Program-made: the position numbers and the translations under genes
The notes under the pieces: generated by a model
Told to the model about the DNA's origin: nothing
Seen by the model: the letters and a program-made list of their open reading frames with translations, nothing else
The model's database searches: none
Shown: positions 45,801 through 54,038 of the stretch, in pieces
Layout of the letters: every line of letters starts with the position of its first letter
How positions within the stretch are numbered: position 1 is the first letter of the stretch
Source of the DNA: Burkholderia catarinensis
GTDB lineage: Bacteria > Pseudomonadota > Gammaproteobacteria > Burkholderiales > Burkholderiaceae
Assembly (NCBI RefSeq): GCF_001883705.2
Contig: NZ_MDEQ02000012.1
Span: 186,001-250,000 of the forward strand
Direction: 5' to 3'
DNA length: 64,000 nt

Positions 45801-46673
45801 GGCGTCGCGCTCGGCGCCGGCTATCTGTCGGACGCCTGGCGCTTCGATTTCGGCACGTCGCCGCTCGGTTTTCCGGTGCATTACCTCGTCGGCGGCGTGC
45901 GCTATCGCTTCGACGCGGGGCCGGCCAGTTTCTCGGTGAACGCGTCGCGGCGGCCGGAAACGAGCAGCGTGCTGTCTTACTCGGGGATGCGCGACCCGTG
46001 GACGGGCGCGGTCTGGGGCGGCGTGCGCCGCGACGGCGTGAACCTGCGCGCGTCGGTCGACGTCGGCCGCACGAACCTGTTCGCGGAACTCGGTGCGGGC
46101 GTGCTGTCCGGCCGCAACGTCGAACGCAACGCGGAAGTCACGCTGCGCACGGGCTTCACGGTGCCCGTGTACGAGCGCGCGACGATGAAGGTCAGCACCG
46201 GGCTCGTCGGCAATGCGTGGCACTACGCGCAGAACCTGCGCTACTACACGTACGGGCAGGGCGGTTACTACAGCCCGCAGCGCTACCTGTCGCTCGGCGT
46301 GCCGATCGAATGGGCGGGGCGGCACGATGCGCTGTCGTGGGACCTGACCGTCACGGGCGGGATCTCGAACAGCTACGAGAAGGATTCGCTGTTTTACCCG
46401 ACGTTCTCGGACCAGCGGGCCGCGCAGGTGGCGGCCGGGTTCGTGTACGCGGGCAGCTCGACGCGCGGCGTGTCGTTCTCGTATGGCATCAACGGGATCG
46501 TCGAGTACCGCGTGAACCCGCACCTGAGCGTCGGCGCGCAGCTGCACGTCGACCGGTCGCACGACTACGCGCCGAGTTCGGCGCTCGTGTACCTGCGCTA
46601 TGCGTTCGACGCGCGTGCGCAACGCAGCTGGCTCGTCACGCCGACGCCGGTTCGGCTTTATTCGGATTACTAG
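42792..46673 (+). CDS. bcsC: Cellulose export protein BcsC (TPR plus outer-membrane barrel)
   Basis: A 1293-residue exporter. A signal peptide (RRPLKRAVPHVAGFAWLASS, ending VCAAAPGA) is followed by about 900 residues of TPR helices and a C-terminal 16-strand outer-membrane barrel (from about 920, ending PTPVRLYSDY). The TPR part binds peptidoglycan or periplasmic partners, and the barrel lets cellulose out. GTG at 42792 is chosen because GGGGAGG lies seven bases before it and a signal peptide follows; it overlaps bcsZ by 16 bases. The frame stays open far upstream in bcsB, but that part is a shadow. The TAG stop is part of the CTAG at the edge of the palindromic element. Confidence 0.95.
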   Translation: MRRPLKRAVPHVAGFAWLASSVCAAAPGAASGATMPNTATPAASASADAQRQLETARLWGVKHRDDLARDALRKGLLIAPGDAELLAEQVRVLLRLGDAKGAQAALARLQAQSPNAPATRRVADEYRVATSGRGEMAQIRLLARSGRADEAARRIVALFPNGAPSGALGAEYYQIVSNAPGGREPAIAALRRAVAADPQDTSASIALARLLNQRADTRPEASRIAGALAKRADADHTEAMALWRRVLQSAGNDPAYLDALHAYLALVPDDTEFLDRVAALDRQRDAQRRLERDPDYIAQQRGLRALARGDLAGADPLLARAARARADDADAIGGLGLLRLREGRHDEARALFARAATLATDQRGKWQGLARTAQFWGLLAQGRTAAAAGRPQDAERAARAALAMQPDSPDAKLQLADALLAQRDWARAEPLLRELLAARSPNLSAVRGTATLYENTARADRIGPLLDALQERVTGRDDRRALDGLRADLLANQARALADKGERGPAAQRYEAAVRAAPDAPWTRFALARLYRDMGLPQLGRTVMDDGLAQSDTPEMRYATALYRNSLDDVAGARDALASVDDAHRSDGMRALARKLDAEGALADARGSLGRGDHAAFDASLAHAQASAPDDPDMLAAIGAQWIDAGEPDRGLAPLHDWIAAHPGEADADVRLRYGDLLGSAGRDDALAAWLDALRREPSLTPAQTARIEDQSLRLVLRQTDDAIARQDYAQARTLLDRVSPAGRADKRHALELADLERAQGHYGAARDALAPVVARTPDDADTQLALARIDEDSGNRAAALARVQAVLARTPDDDVDTQLSAVRRLNALRRPDEAAQVTDRLHAAYPARPDVTVAAGRVAEAQGRYGDAASLYRLSQSQERTTGVSPGRDGLTPAQAAFADLQQRRNPEIETGWTPAYKSGDEGISSYRAQQVPVYMQMPIRYDGHVFAQIDTVHLDPGTLDTSDPNAYSLKTFGTYAALRAQNALTPASIANPPGSLHQTATGVALGAGYLSDAWRFDFGTSPLGFPVHYLVGGVRYRFDAGPASFSVNASRRPETSSVLSYSGMRDPWTGAVWGGVRRDGVNLRASVDVGRTNLFAELGAGVLSGRNVERNAEVTLRTGFTVPVYERATMKVSTGLVGNAWHYAQNLRYYTYGQGGYYSPQRYLSLGVPIEWAGRHDALSWDLTVTGGISNSYEKDSLFYPTFSDQRAAQVAAGFVYAGSSTRGVSFSYGINGIVEYRVNPHLSVGAQLHVDRSHDYAPSSALVYLRYAFDARAQRSWLVTPTPVRLYSDY

Positions 46674-46958
46674 GGTCTGTTTCCATATGGAACACACATG
46701 CGAATGCCCGAAATCGCTCGTAGGGCAAGAAGTGAGGAGCGCCGTTTGGCCGCGCCAAACAAGCGACGAGCGACGCCGCCATACGGGCGATTTCGGGCAT
46801 TCCCGTGGAATGAATTTTTTAATTAGGGGTTGCCACGAGAACGGCCGCTCGCCGCGTTGCGCTCCTTGCGAATACGTCAGTATTCGCGGCGTCACGCGCC
46901 TCGCGAGCGGCTGTTCTCGTGGCAACGCATGTGCGTTCCATATGGAAACAGACCCTAG
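46670..46958. mobile_element. MITE-like palindromic element inserted between bcsC and bcsE
   Basis: The ends are 33-base inverted repeats, 46670-46702 and 46926-46958, identical at 32 of 33 positions; they begin CTAGGGTCTGTTTCCATATG. CTAG borders both ends (46670-46673 and 46955-46958), so it is either a 4-base target duplication, as produced by IS5-type transposases, or part of the inverted end. Inside are two large hairpins: 16-base arms at 46702-46717 and 46787-46802, and 23-base arms (22 matching) at 46829-46851 and 46904-46926. Small ones are nested inside (46744-46760; 46868-46887). There is no gene, so a transposase elsewhere would have to move it. The bcsE ribosome site (AGGGGA) overlaps the right CTAG. 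Confidence 0.8.
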
Positions 46959-46967
46959 GGGAACGTC

Positions 46968-48926
46968 GTGAATACGGAAATCGATGCCACCCGTCCCGTG
47001 CTCGGCGCCGCCGGCCTGCTGGGCCGCCTGCGTGCGTTGCTGCGCTCGGGGCCGGCCGGCGGCCGTGTTGGCACGGTGAGCCGGCTCGCGATCGACGGCT
47101 TGCCCGATACCTGGACGCAGCTGCAAGCCGGCGGCCTGTACGCGATCTACGCGGCAGGCGGTACGCCGGCCTGCGATGCGCTCGTGTGGGAGAGCGCGCG
47201 ACAGGCGCGCACGCGCGACGTGACGGTCGTGCTCGCGCGCGACGCGGTGCACGTCGCCGAGCAGATGCAGGCGCGCGGCTTCGCGGGCGGTGCGCAGCCG
47301 GCCGGCTGGCCGCGCAACCTGAACGTGCTGGCGATGCCGGCGGCGGCCGAACCGGCCGGCGGCGACGGCGGCGCGACCGACGACGCATCGCGTCGCGCGG
47401 CGCCGGGCCCGTTCGCACGGCTGACCGGCGGCTTGCGCGCGCTGAAGCGCTACGGTTTTCGCGCACGTTCGCTGTATTTCGTCGAAGGCGCGCAGCGCTG
47501 GCTCAGCTGGGACGACACGACCGCGCTCGCCGATGAGGCACACGCACTCGCCGACTGGTGCCGTACGCACCGGATCGCACTCGTGCTGCTGCTCGACCCC
47601 GAAGCGGCCCGTGCGGGCGCCGACCCGCGCACCGACGATGCGCCGCTCGTGCGCGATGCGAATCGCGCGCCGCGCAGCGGTTTCCACGGCGTCTGCTCGG
47701 GCGTCGCGCAGTTGCAGCGCACGCACGGCGAGCTGCTGTGGGTCGTCGATTTCTGGCGCGCGGGCGATACGCTCGCGGCCGGCGAGGTGCGGCCGCTGCG
47801 TTTTGCGCCGGGCGGCCGTCTGTCGGCGAGCGTCGATGACGGCGCGACCGAGCCCGCGCGGCGGATGAAGCTCGCGAGCGACGAGGATCGCGTCGTCGTC
47901 AGCCGCGCGGTGCTCGACGGCGCGAACCGCGTGCCCGGCGACTGGGAAATCGTCGACGACAACGCGGCCGTCGTCGCGGCCTGCGCGCGTGCCCAGGCCG
48001 CGACCGCGGTGCTGGTGTTCCGCTCGCATGCGCAGCTCGAAGCGTTGTGCGCGGATGTGCACGCGCTGCGCCGGCAATGCGGCGGCGCGCTGAAGATCGC
48101 GGTCGTCGAGCGCGGCGAAGTGCTGCGCCAGCAGTTCGAGATGCTCGTGCTGAGCGTCGGCGCGAACCGCGTCGTCGCGCGCGACCTGCCGGTGTCGCGG
48201 ATGCAGGCCGCCGTGCACGCGCTGCGCGGCCAGCTCTATGCGCGGCCCGTCGCGGCCGACTATCGCGCGGCGCTCGCGGCCGCGCTCGGCGATTCGGTGC
48301 TCGGCTATCTGCCGGTCGGCGCATTCTGCCTGCGGATTCGCGCGGTGCTCGATCGCGGCGCCGTGCTCGCGCTGCCGCACACGCTCGCGAAGATCGCGCT
48401 GCTGCCGGGCGTGTCGCACGTCGACGCGCTGCGGCATTGCCGGCCGCGCCGCGCGGGCGACGTCGTGACGGCCGATGCCGGGCACCTGTACGTGTTCCTG
48501 TTCGCGTGCGAACCGGTCGACGCGGAGGACGCGCTCGCGCGCATCTTCGACGTGCCGGTCGACACGCTGTCCGACCGTGTCGTGTGCCTCGGACACGGCA
48601 GCATCGACACCGAGCTCGATGCGCTGAAGGCCGAGAACCGGCGCGCGCCGATCGCCGACTACAGCGATTTGTTTGCGGCCACGCAGCCGGCGGGCGCCAT
48701 GCGCACACCGCCCGCGCGCGCCGGTCTCGGCGAGGCGTTGCCCGACGCGAGCGAAGTGAGCGGGGCGATCGATGCGATCGATACGATCGTCGCGCTCGAT
48801 GCGATCGGTGCGGCGCCGTCGGCCGAGGCCGTCGACGCATCGGCGCCGGAACCCGTCGTTCCTGCCGCGCGCAAGCGCGGCGCCGTCCGCAGCGCGATGC
48901 CGCTGCGCAAGGAGGGGGTCACATGA
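46968..48926 (+). CDS. bcsE: Cellulose biosynthesis c-di-GMP sensor BcsE
   Basis: A 652-residue cytoplasmic protein of the E. coli-type cellulose system. The C-terminal GIL domain keeps the c-di-GMP I-site RxGD as R495-A-G-D498 (HCRPRRAGDVVTA), with ALPHTLAKIALLPGVSHVDA before it and HLYVFLFACEPVDAEDALAR after, matching E. coli BcsE closely. BcsE binds c-di-GMP and BcsF and boosts cellulose production. The start is a GTG with AGGGGA eight bases before it, directly at the end of the palindromic element. The stop overlaps the bcsF ATG (ACATGA). Confidence 0.92.
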   Translation: MNTEIDATRPVLGAAGLLGRLRALLRSGPAGGRVGTVSRLAIDGLPDTWTQLQAGGLYAIYAAGGTPACDALVWESARQARTRDVTVVLARDAVHVAEQMQARGFAGGAQPAGWPRNLNVLAMPAAAEPAGGDGGATDDASRRAAPGPFARLTGGLRALKRYGFRARSLYFVEGAQRWLSWDDTTALADEAHALADWCRTHRIALVLLLDPEAARAGADPRTDDAPLVRDANRAPRSGFHGVCSGVAQLQRTHGELLWVVDFWRAGDTLAAGEVRPLRFAPGGRLSASVDDGATEPARRMKLASDEDRVVVSRAVLDGANRVPGDWEIVDDNAAVVAACARAQAATAVLVFRSHAQLEALCADVHALRRQCGGALKIAVVERGEVLRQQFEMLVLSVGANRVVARDLPVSRMQAAVHALRGQLYARPVAADYRAALAAALGDSVLGYLPVGAFCLRIRAVLDRGAVLALPHTLAKIALLPGVSHVDALRHCRPRRAGDVVTADAGHLYVFLFACEPVDAEDALARIFDVPVDTLSDRVVCLGHGSIDTELDALKAENRRAPIADYSDLFAATQPAGAMRTPPARAGLGEALPDASEVSGAIDAIDTIVALDAIGAAPSAEAVDASAPEPVVPAARKRGAVRSAMPLRKEGVT

Positions 48927-49141
48927 TCGCCGAACTCGTCATCGGTTTCATCGTCGGCATCGCGATCGCGGTGCCCGTGTGGATCGTCGCGCAGCACCTC
49001 GGCATCGGCCGCGGTTTTCATGCGCCGCGCGGGATCGACCGGCGCGACGCGGTGCCGTGCGAGCTCGTGCCGGTCGCGCTGCGCGGCCGGCTGCTGCCCG
49101 ATGCGGAGCGCAGCGAGCGTGGTGGCGAGGCGACCCGATGA
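48923..49141 (+). CDS. bcsF: Small membrane protein BcsF
   Basis: A 72-residue protein with one hydrophobic segment at the N-terminus (MIAELVIGFIVGIAIAVPVW) and a basic cytoplasmic tail. Size, topology and position between bcsE and bcsQ identify it as BcsF, which tethers BcsE to the membrane. GGAGGGGG lies just before the ATG, and both ends overlap neighbouring genes by four bases. Confidence 0.85.
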   Translation: MIAELVIGFIVGIAIAVPVWIVAQHLGIGRGFHAPRGIDRRDAVPCELVPVALRGRLLPDAERSERGGEATR

Positions 49142-49917
49142 AGACGATCGCCATTACGTCGACGACCGGCGGCGCGGGCCGCACGACACTCACGGCCGCG
49201 CTCGCGGTGCTGCTCGCGCGCCGCGGCCGGCCGGCCGTCGCCGTCGAATTCGATGCGCAGAACCTGATGGGCGCGACGCTCGGCCTCGACACGCTGGCCG
49301 AACACGGCCTCGCGCAGAGCATGCTCGGCGGCGCCGAGCCGTGGCACGCGCATACGTGGCGCAGTGCCGACGGCGTGCTGTTCGTGCCGTACGGGCAGGT
49401 CGATGCGGCCGGCGCCGCCGCGTGCGATGCGCGGCTCGCGGCCGATCCCGCATGGCTGTCGCGCGCGCTCGACGAGATCGCGCTGCCCGCCGACGGCGTC
49501 GTGCTGGTCGACACCGCGCGCTATCCGTCGCCGCAGGCCGAGCAGGCGATTCGCCGCGCGGACCTGACGCTCGTCGTCGTCCCGCCCGAGCCGACCGCGT
49601 GCGCGACGACGGCCGCGCGGCTCGACGCGCTCCGGGCCGGCGGCGGCGAACTGCAGATCGTCGTGAACCGGCTGAATCCGGCGCGCGACATGCAGCGCGA
49701 CGCGCTCGCGATGCTGCGCGCGGTCGCGGGGCCGGCGTCGATGCTCGAACAACGGATCCACGTCGACGCGGCCGTGCCCGAAGCGCTCGCGCGCGGCAGC
49801 TGGATCTTCGACGACGCGCCGTATTCGCAGGCGTCGCACGACCTGAACGGCGTCGCGAACTGGGTCGATGCGTGGCTGGCGGCGGCCGCGGCCGGCCGCA
49901 CCGGAGCCACGCGATGA
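49138..49917 (+). CDS. bcsQ: Cellulose system MinD/ParA-like ATPase BcsQ
   Basis: A 259-residue MinD-type protein: MKTIAITSTTGGAGRTTLTA, VEFDAQNLMGATLGLDTLAE, GVVLVDTARYPSPQAEQAIR and LTLVVVPPEPTACATTAARL. The deviant P-loop reads TGGAGRT, so both lysines of KGGxGKT are replaced (by T and R); E. coli BcsQ also departs from that consensus, so this is consistent with the family. BcsQ helps place the synthase at the pole and stabilises BcsA. It is coupled by four-base overlaps to bcsF and bcsA. Confidence 0.9.
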   Translation: MKTIAITSTTGGAGRTTLTAALAVLLARRGRPAVAVEFDAQNLMGATLGLDTLAEHGLAQSMLGGAEPWHAHTWRSADGVLFVPYGQVDAAGAAACDARLAADPAWLSRALDEIALPADGVVLVDTARYPSPQAEQAIRRADLTLVVVPPEPTACATTAARLDALRAGGGELQIVVNRLNPARDMQRDALAMLRAVAGPASMLEQRIHVDAAVPEALARGSWIFDDAPYSQASHDLNGVANWVDAWLAAAAAGRTGATR

Positions 49918-52451
49918 AGGCGGCCCTCGCGCCGCGACTGTGCGCACTCGGCCGCCGCGCGGCCGACTGGTTCGCGCGCGGCATCGGGCTGCCGGCGCAA
50001 CGCACGCGGGTCGACTGGTTCGTGCGGCTGTTCTTCCACGTGCCGCCGCCGGGCCGGCCCGATCACGTGCGCCGCTGGGTGCGCGTCGTGTTCCTGCGGC
50101 TCGCGCACGAGTGGGGCGTGCTGCAGCCGCTCAGCCCGCGCGAATGGCTGTGGCGCTCGATCGTGCGCGCGCCGCGCGCGGCCGACGGCCGGCCCGCGCG
50201 CGATCCGCTCGCGTGGTTCGACACGTTCGTCGTGCCCGTCTACGTGGCCGGGCGCGCGGTCGGACGGCGCATCGACGCGCTGCTCGAGCGCCTGCCGTGG
50301 GTGCGCTGGGGCGGCTGGCTCGATGCGCGCGCGAACGGCGTCGGCCGGCGCCGCTGGCTCGCGCCGCTGCTGCTCGTGGTCGGCGCGCTGCTGTGGGCCG
50401 CGGCCGGGATGTCGCCGCTGATGCCCGGCGCGCAGTTCGCGTTCTTCGCGATCGTCGCGGTGCTGGCGCTCGCGCTGCGCCGCCTGCCGGGCCACCTGCC
50501 GACGCTCGCGCTCGCGTCGCTCGCGCTGCTCGCGACGGTGCGCTACGTGTGGTGGCGCACGACGCAGACGCTCGACTTCCGCGGCCCGGTCGAGGCGGCC
50601 GCCGGCTACCTGCTGTACGGCGCGGAAGCCTATACGTGGATGATCCTGCTGCTCGGCTTCGTGCAGACCGCGTGGCCGCTCGACCGGCCGATCGTGCCGC
50701 TGCCCGACGATCCCGACACCTGGCCGACGGTCGACATCTACATCCCGACCTACAACGAACCGCTGTCGGTCGTGAAGCCGACGGTATTCGCCGCGCAGAG
50801 CATCGACTGGCCGACGGCAAAGCTGCGCGTCTACCTGCTCGACGACGGCCGGCGCCCCGAGTTCGCGGCGTTCGCGGCCGAGGCCGGCATCGACTACCTG
50901 ACGCGCGACGACAACCGCCACGCGAAGGCCGGCAACATCAACCGTGCGCTGCCGAAAACGCACGGCGAATACATCGCGATCTTCGACTGCGATCACGTGC
51001 CGACGCGCTCGTTCCTGCAGACGACGATGGGCGTGTTCCTGCGCGACCCGAAGTGCGCGCTCGTGCAGACGCCGCACCATTTCTTCTCGCCCGATCCGTT
51101 CGAGCGCAACCTCGGCACGTTCCGCGAGATCCCGAACGAGGGCAACCTGTTCTACGGCCTCGTGCAGTCGGGCAACGACCTGTGGAACGCGACGTTCTTC
51201 TGCGGCTCGTGCGCGGTGCTCAAGCGCAGCGCGCTGGAGGAGGTGGGCGGCGTCGCGGTCGAGACCGTGACCGAGGACGCGCACACGGCGCTCAAGCTGC
51301 ACCGGCGCGGCTATACGTCGGCGTACCTGCCGACCGTGCAGGCGGCCGGCCTCGCGACCGAGAGCCTCGCGGGCCACGTGAAGCAGCGCACGCGCTGGGC
51401 GCGCGGGATGGCGCAGATCTTCCGCATCGACAACCCGTTCCTCGGGCGCGGGCTCGGCTTCATCCAGCGGATCTGCTACGGCAACGCGATGCTGCACTTC
51501 TTCTACGGGATTCCGCGGCTGGTGTTCCTGACGATTCCGCTCGCGTACCTGTTCTTCCACCTGTACTTCATCAACGCGTCGGCGCTCGCGCTCGCGAGCT
51601 ACGTGATCCCGTATCTCGTGCTCGCGAACGTCGCGAACTCGCGGATGCAGGGGCGCTACCGCCATTCGTTCTGGGCCGAGGTCTATGAATCGGTGCTCGC
51701 GTGGTACATCGCGCTGCCGACCACCGTCGCGTTCTTCAGCCCGAAGCATGGCAAGTTCAACGTGACCGACAAGGGCGGCAAGATCGACGAAGGCTACGTC
51801 GACTGGTCGACGTCGAAGCCGTATCTCGTGCTGTTCGCGCTGAACGTGCTCGCGATCGCCGCCGGGCTGTGGCGGCTCGTGGCCGATCAGGGCGACGAGG
51901 CGTCGACGATCCTGATCACGCTCGGCTGGACCGTGTACAACCTCGCGATGCTCGGCGCGGCGCTGGCCGTTGCGCGCGAGACCAAGCAGGTGCGGGTCAC
52001 GCACCGGATCGCGATGCGCGTGCCGGCCATGCTGCTGCTCGCCGACGGGTCGACGGCCGCGTGCTTCACCAGCGACTACTCGACCGGCGGCCTCGGCCTC
52101 GAAGCGGTGCCGGGGCTGCCGCTCGCCGTCGGCGACACGCTCACTGTGTGCGTGACGCGCGGCGACCGGCCGTTCCCGTTCCCGGTGCGCGTGAGCCGCG
52201 TGACGCCGACCCATGTCGGCGTGAGCTTCGAGGAACTGACGCTCGAACAGGAGCGCCAGCTCGTGCAATGCACGTTCGGCCGCGCGGATGCGTGGCTCGA
52301 CTGGCACGAAGGCGTGCGCGTCGACACGCCGCTCGGCGGGCTGAAGGAAGTGCTGCGCATCGGCGTGAACGGCTATGTACGGATGTGGAAGGGTGCGGCG
52401 CGCGGCTTGCAGACGATGCTGGCGCCGAAACTCGATCGGGCGCGCGACTGA
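49914..52451 (+). CDS. bcsA: Cellulose synthase catalytic subunit BcsA
   Basis: An 845-residue membrane GT2 enzyme that polymerises UDP-glucose. Catalytic motifs are intact: VYLLDDGRRPEF (near 305), the FDCDHVPTRSF metal site (near 357), TVTEDAHTAL (near 453) and KQRTRWARG (near 489). The C-terminal PilZ domain has KQVRVTHRIAMRVPA and SDYSTGGLGLE, the c-di-GMP-binding Arg and Asp/Ser pair, so activity should depend on c-di-GMP. The ATG overlaps the bcsQ stop. It is far from bcsB in this operon, although the two proteins act as one complex. Confidence 0.97.
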   Translation: MKAALAPRLCALGRRAADWFARGIGLPAQRTRVDWFVRLFFHVPPPGRPDHVRRWVRVVFLRLAHEWGVLQPLSPREWLWRSIVRAPRAADGRPARDPLAWFDTFVVPVYVAGRAVGRRIDALLERLPWVRWGGWLDARANGVGRRRWLAPLLLVVGALLWAAAGMSPLMPGAQFAFFAIVAVLALALRRLPGHLPTLALASLALLATVRYVWWRTTQTLDFRGPVEAAAGYLLYGAEAYTWMILLLGFVQTAWPLDRPIVPLPDDPDTWPTVDIYIPTYNEPLSVVKPTVFAAQSIDWPTAKLRVYLLDDGRRPEFAAFAAEAGIDYLTRDDNRHAKAGNINRALPKTHGEYIAIFDCDHVPTRSFLQTTMGVFLRDPKCALVQTPHHFFSPDPFERNLGTFREIPNEGNLFYGLVQSGNDLWNATFFCGSCAVLKRSALEEVGGVAVETVTEDAHTALKLHRRGYTSAYLPTVQAAGLATESLAGHVKQRTRWARGMAQIFRIDNPFLGRGLGFIQRICYGNAMLHFFYGIPRLVFLTIPLAYLFFHLYFINASALALASYVIPYLVLANVANSRMQGRYRHSFWAEVYESVLAWYIALPTTVAFFSPKHGKFNVTDKGGKIDEGYVDWSTSKPYLVLFALNVLAIAAGLWRLVADQGDEASTILITLGWTVYNLAMLGAALAVARETKQVRVTHRIAMRVPAMLLLADGSTAACFTSDYSTGGLGLEAVPGLPLAVGDTLTVCVTRGDRPFPFPVRVSRVTPTHVGVSFEELTLEQERQLVQCTFGRADAWLDWHEGVRVDTPLGGLKEVLRIGVNGYVRMWKGAARGLQTMLAPKLDRARD

Positions 52452-52478
52452 CGCGGCGCTCATCATGGAGTGGATTAG

Positions 52479-54038
52479 ATGACGTTCTGGAATCTGTATT
52501 TCATCCTAAAGTTCGCGCTGTTCGCGACCGGGCACCTGCAGCCGATGTGGCTGGCGAACCTCGCGTTCGCGGTGGCGCTCGCGGCGAGCGCGCCGATCCG
52601 GCGGCGCACCTGGCGCATCGTCCGGCAGGTCGCGGCGATCGCGATCGCGGTGCCGCTGCTCGCACACGAGATGCATGCGCCGCCGCTCGCCCGTCTCGTC
52701 GAGGCCGCGCGCGAAGTGAGCACGTTCCGTCTCGACTACTGGATGGAACTGCTGCCGCGCCTGCTGCCGCCCGTGCTGGTGCTGACGGTGGCCGGCGCGC
52801 TGATCGTCTATTTCATCGTCAACCGCTGGCTGCGCGTCGCGACGTTCGTGCTGGCCGCGCTGGTCGTGATGCCGCTGTGGCAGGCCGGCAGCGGCCTGAT
52901 GGCGCGCGTCGTCGCGCCGGCCGCGCAGCAGCAGGCGAACACGACGGGCGCCGCGCGCGCCGACCAGCCCGAGGACCACAACGCCGCGCTCGCGACGTTC
53001 CGCGCGCAGGAGTCGCAGCGGCAGGTCGCGTTCGGCCATCTCGGCAACGATCCGGCCGCGCAGTTCGACGTGATCGTGCTGCACATCTGCTCGCTGTCGT
53101 GGGACGATCTCGATGCCGCGAAGGTGCGCAACCATCCGATGCTGAACCACTTCGACTACCTGTTCACGAACTTCAGCACGGCTGCGAGCTACAGCGGCCC
53201 GGCGGCGATCCGCGTGCTGCGCGCGAGCTGCGGGCAGGAAGCGCACGCCGACCTGTACAAGCCCGCGCCGCAGCAGTGCTACCTGTTCTCGCAACTGGCG
53301 AGCGCGGGCTACTCGGTGCAGTCGCTGCTGAACCACGACGGCCACTTCGACAACTTCCTGCAGGTGATTCACGACAACATCGGCGTGGCCGACGCGCCGA
53401 TGATCTCGAACGCGGCCGCGCCGGTGGCGATGCATGCATTCGACGGCTCGGGGATCAAGGACGACTACGCGACGCTCTCGAACTGGTACGCGCAGCGCGC
53501 GTCGGTGCCGGGCCCCGTCGCGCTGTACTACAACACGATCAGCCTGCATGACGGCAACCGCGTCGTCGGCAGTTCGCTGACGAGCATCGACTCGTATCCG
53601 CAGCGCGCGACGAAGCTGATGAGCGATTTCGACCGTCTCGCCGACCTGATCGCGCAATCGGGCCGCCGCGCTGTGATCGTGTTCGTGCCCGAGCACGGTG
53701 CCGCGCTGCGCGGCGACAAGAACCAGGTCGCGGGGCTGCGCGAGATTCCGGCGCCGCGCATCGTGCACGGGCCGGTCGGCGTGCGGCTCGTCGGCTTTGC
53801 CGGCAACCATGGCGCGGCGACCGTGATCGAGCAGCCGGCCAGCTTCCTCGCGCTCGCGCAGTTGTTGTCGAACCTCGTGTCGAACAGCCCGTTCAAGCCG
53901 GGCGCGACGCTCGCGCAATACGCGGCCGACCTGCCGCGCACGCGGATGGTCGGCGAGAACGAGGGCACGGTGACGATGCAGACGGCCGCGGGCTACGCAG
54001 TGAAAACTCCGGATGGCGTATGGATCGACGAACAGTAA
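52479..54038 (+). CDS. bcsG: Cellulose phosphoethanolamine transferase BcsG
   Basis: A 519-residue enzyme that transfers phosphoethanolamine from phosphatidylethanolamine to cellulose. Four to five membrane segments (to about 142) are followed by a periplasmic alkaline-phosphatase-fold domain. Conserved features are C204 in LHICSLSW, the likely nucleophile S239 in TAASYSGPAA, SLLNHDGHFDNFLQ and FVPEHGAALRGD. The reaction leaves diacylglycerol, which must be recycled. Its last 19 bases overlap the start of bcsR. pEtN-cellulose was first shown in enterobacteria; its presence here is inferred from the gene. Confidence 0.95.
   Translation: MTFWNLYFILKFALFATGHLQPMWLANLAFAVALAASAPIRRRTWRIVRQVAAIAIAVPLLAHEMHAPPLARLVEAAREVSTFRLDYWMELLPRLLPPVLVLTVAGALIVYFIVNRWLRVATFVLAALVVMPLWQAGSGLMARVVAPAAQQQANTTGAARADQPEDHNAALATFRAQESQRQVAFGHLGNDPAAQFDVIVLHICSLSWDDLDAAKVRNHPMLNHFDYLFTNFSTAASYSGPAAIRVLRASCGQEAHADLYKPAPQQCYLFSQLASAGYSVQSLLNHDGHFDNFLQVIHDNIGVADAPMISNAAAPVAMHAFDGSGIKDDYATLSNWYAQRASVPGPVALYYNTISLHDGNRVVGSSLTSIDSYPQRATKLMSDFDRLADLIAQSGRRAVIVFVPEHGAALRGDKNQVAGLREIPAPRIVHGPVGVRLVGFAGNHGAATVIEQPASFLALAQLLSNLVSNSPFKPGATLAQYAADLPRTRMVGENEGTVTMQTAAGYAVKTPDGVWIDEQ

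Noticed and set aside
42741-48596. A 1951-codon open frame on the minus strand across bcsC and bcsE
   Set aside because: It is the complement of well-supported bcs genes; its translation is Arg/Ala/His-rich with no domain, a normal effect of high GC content at codon third positions.
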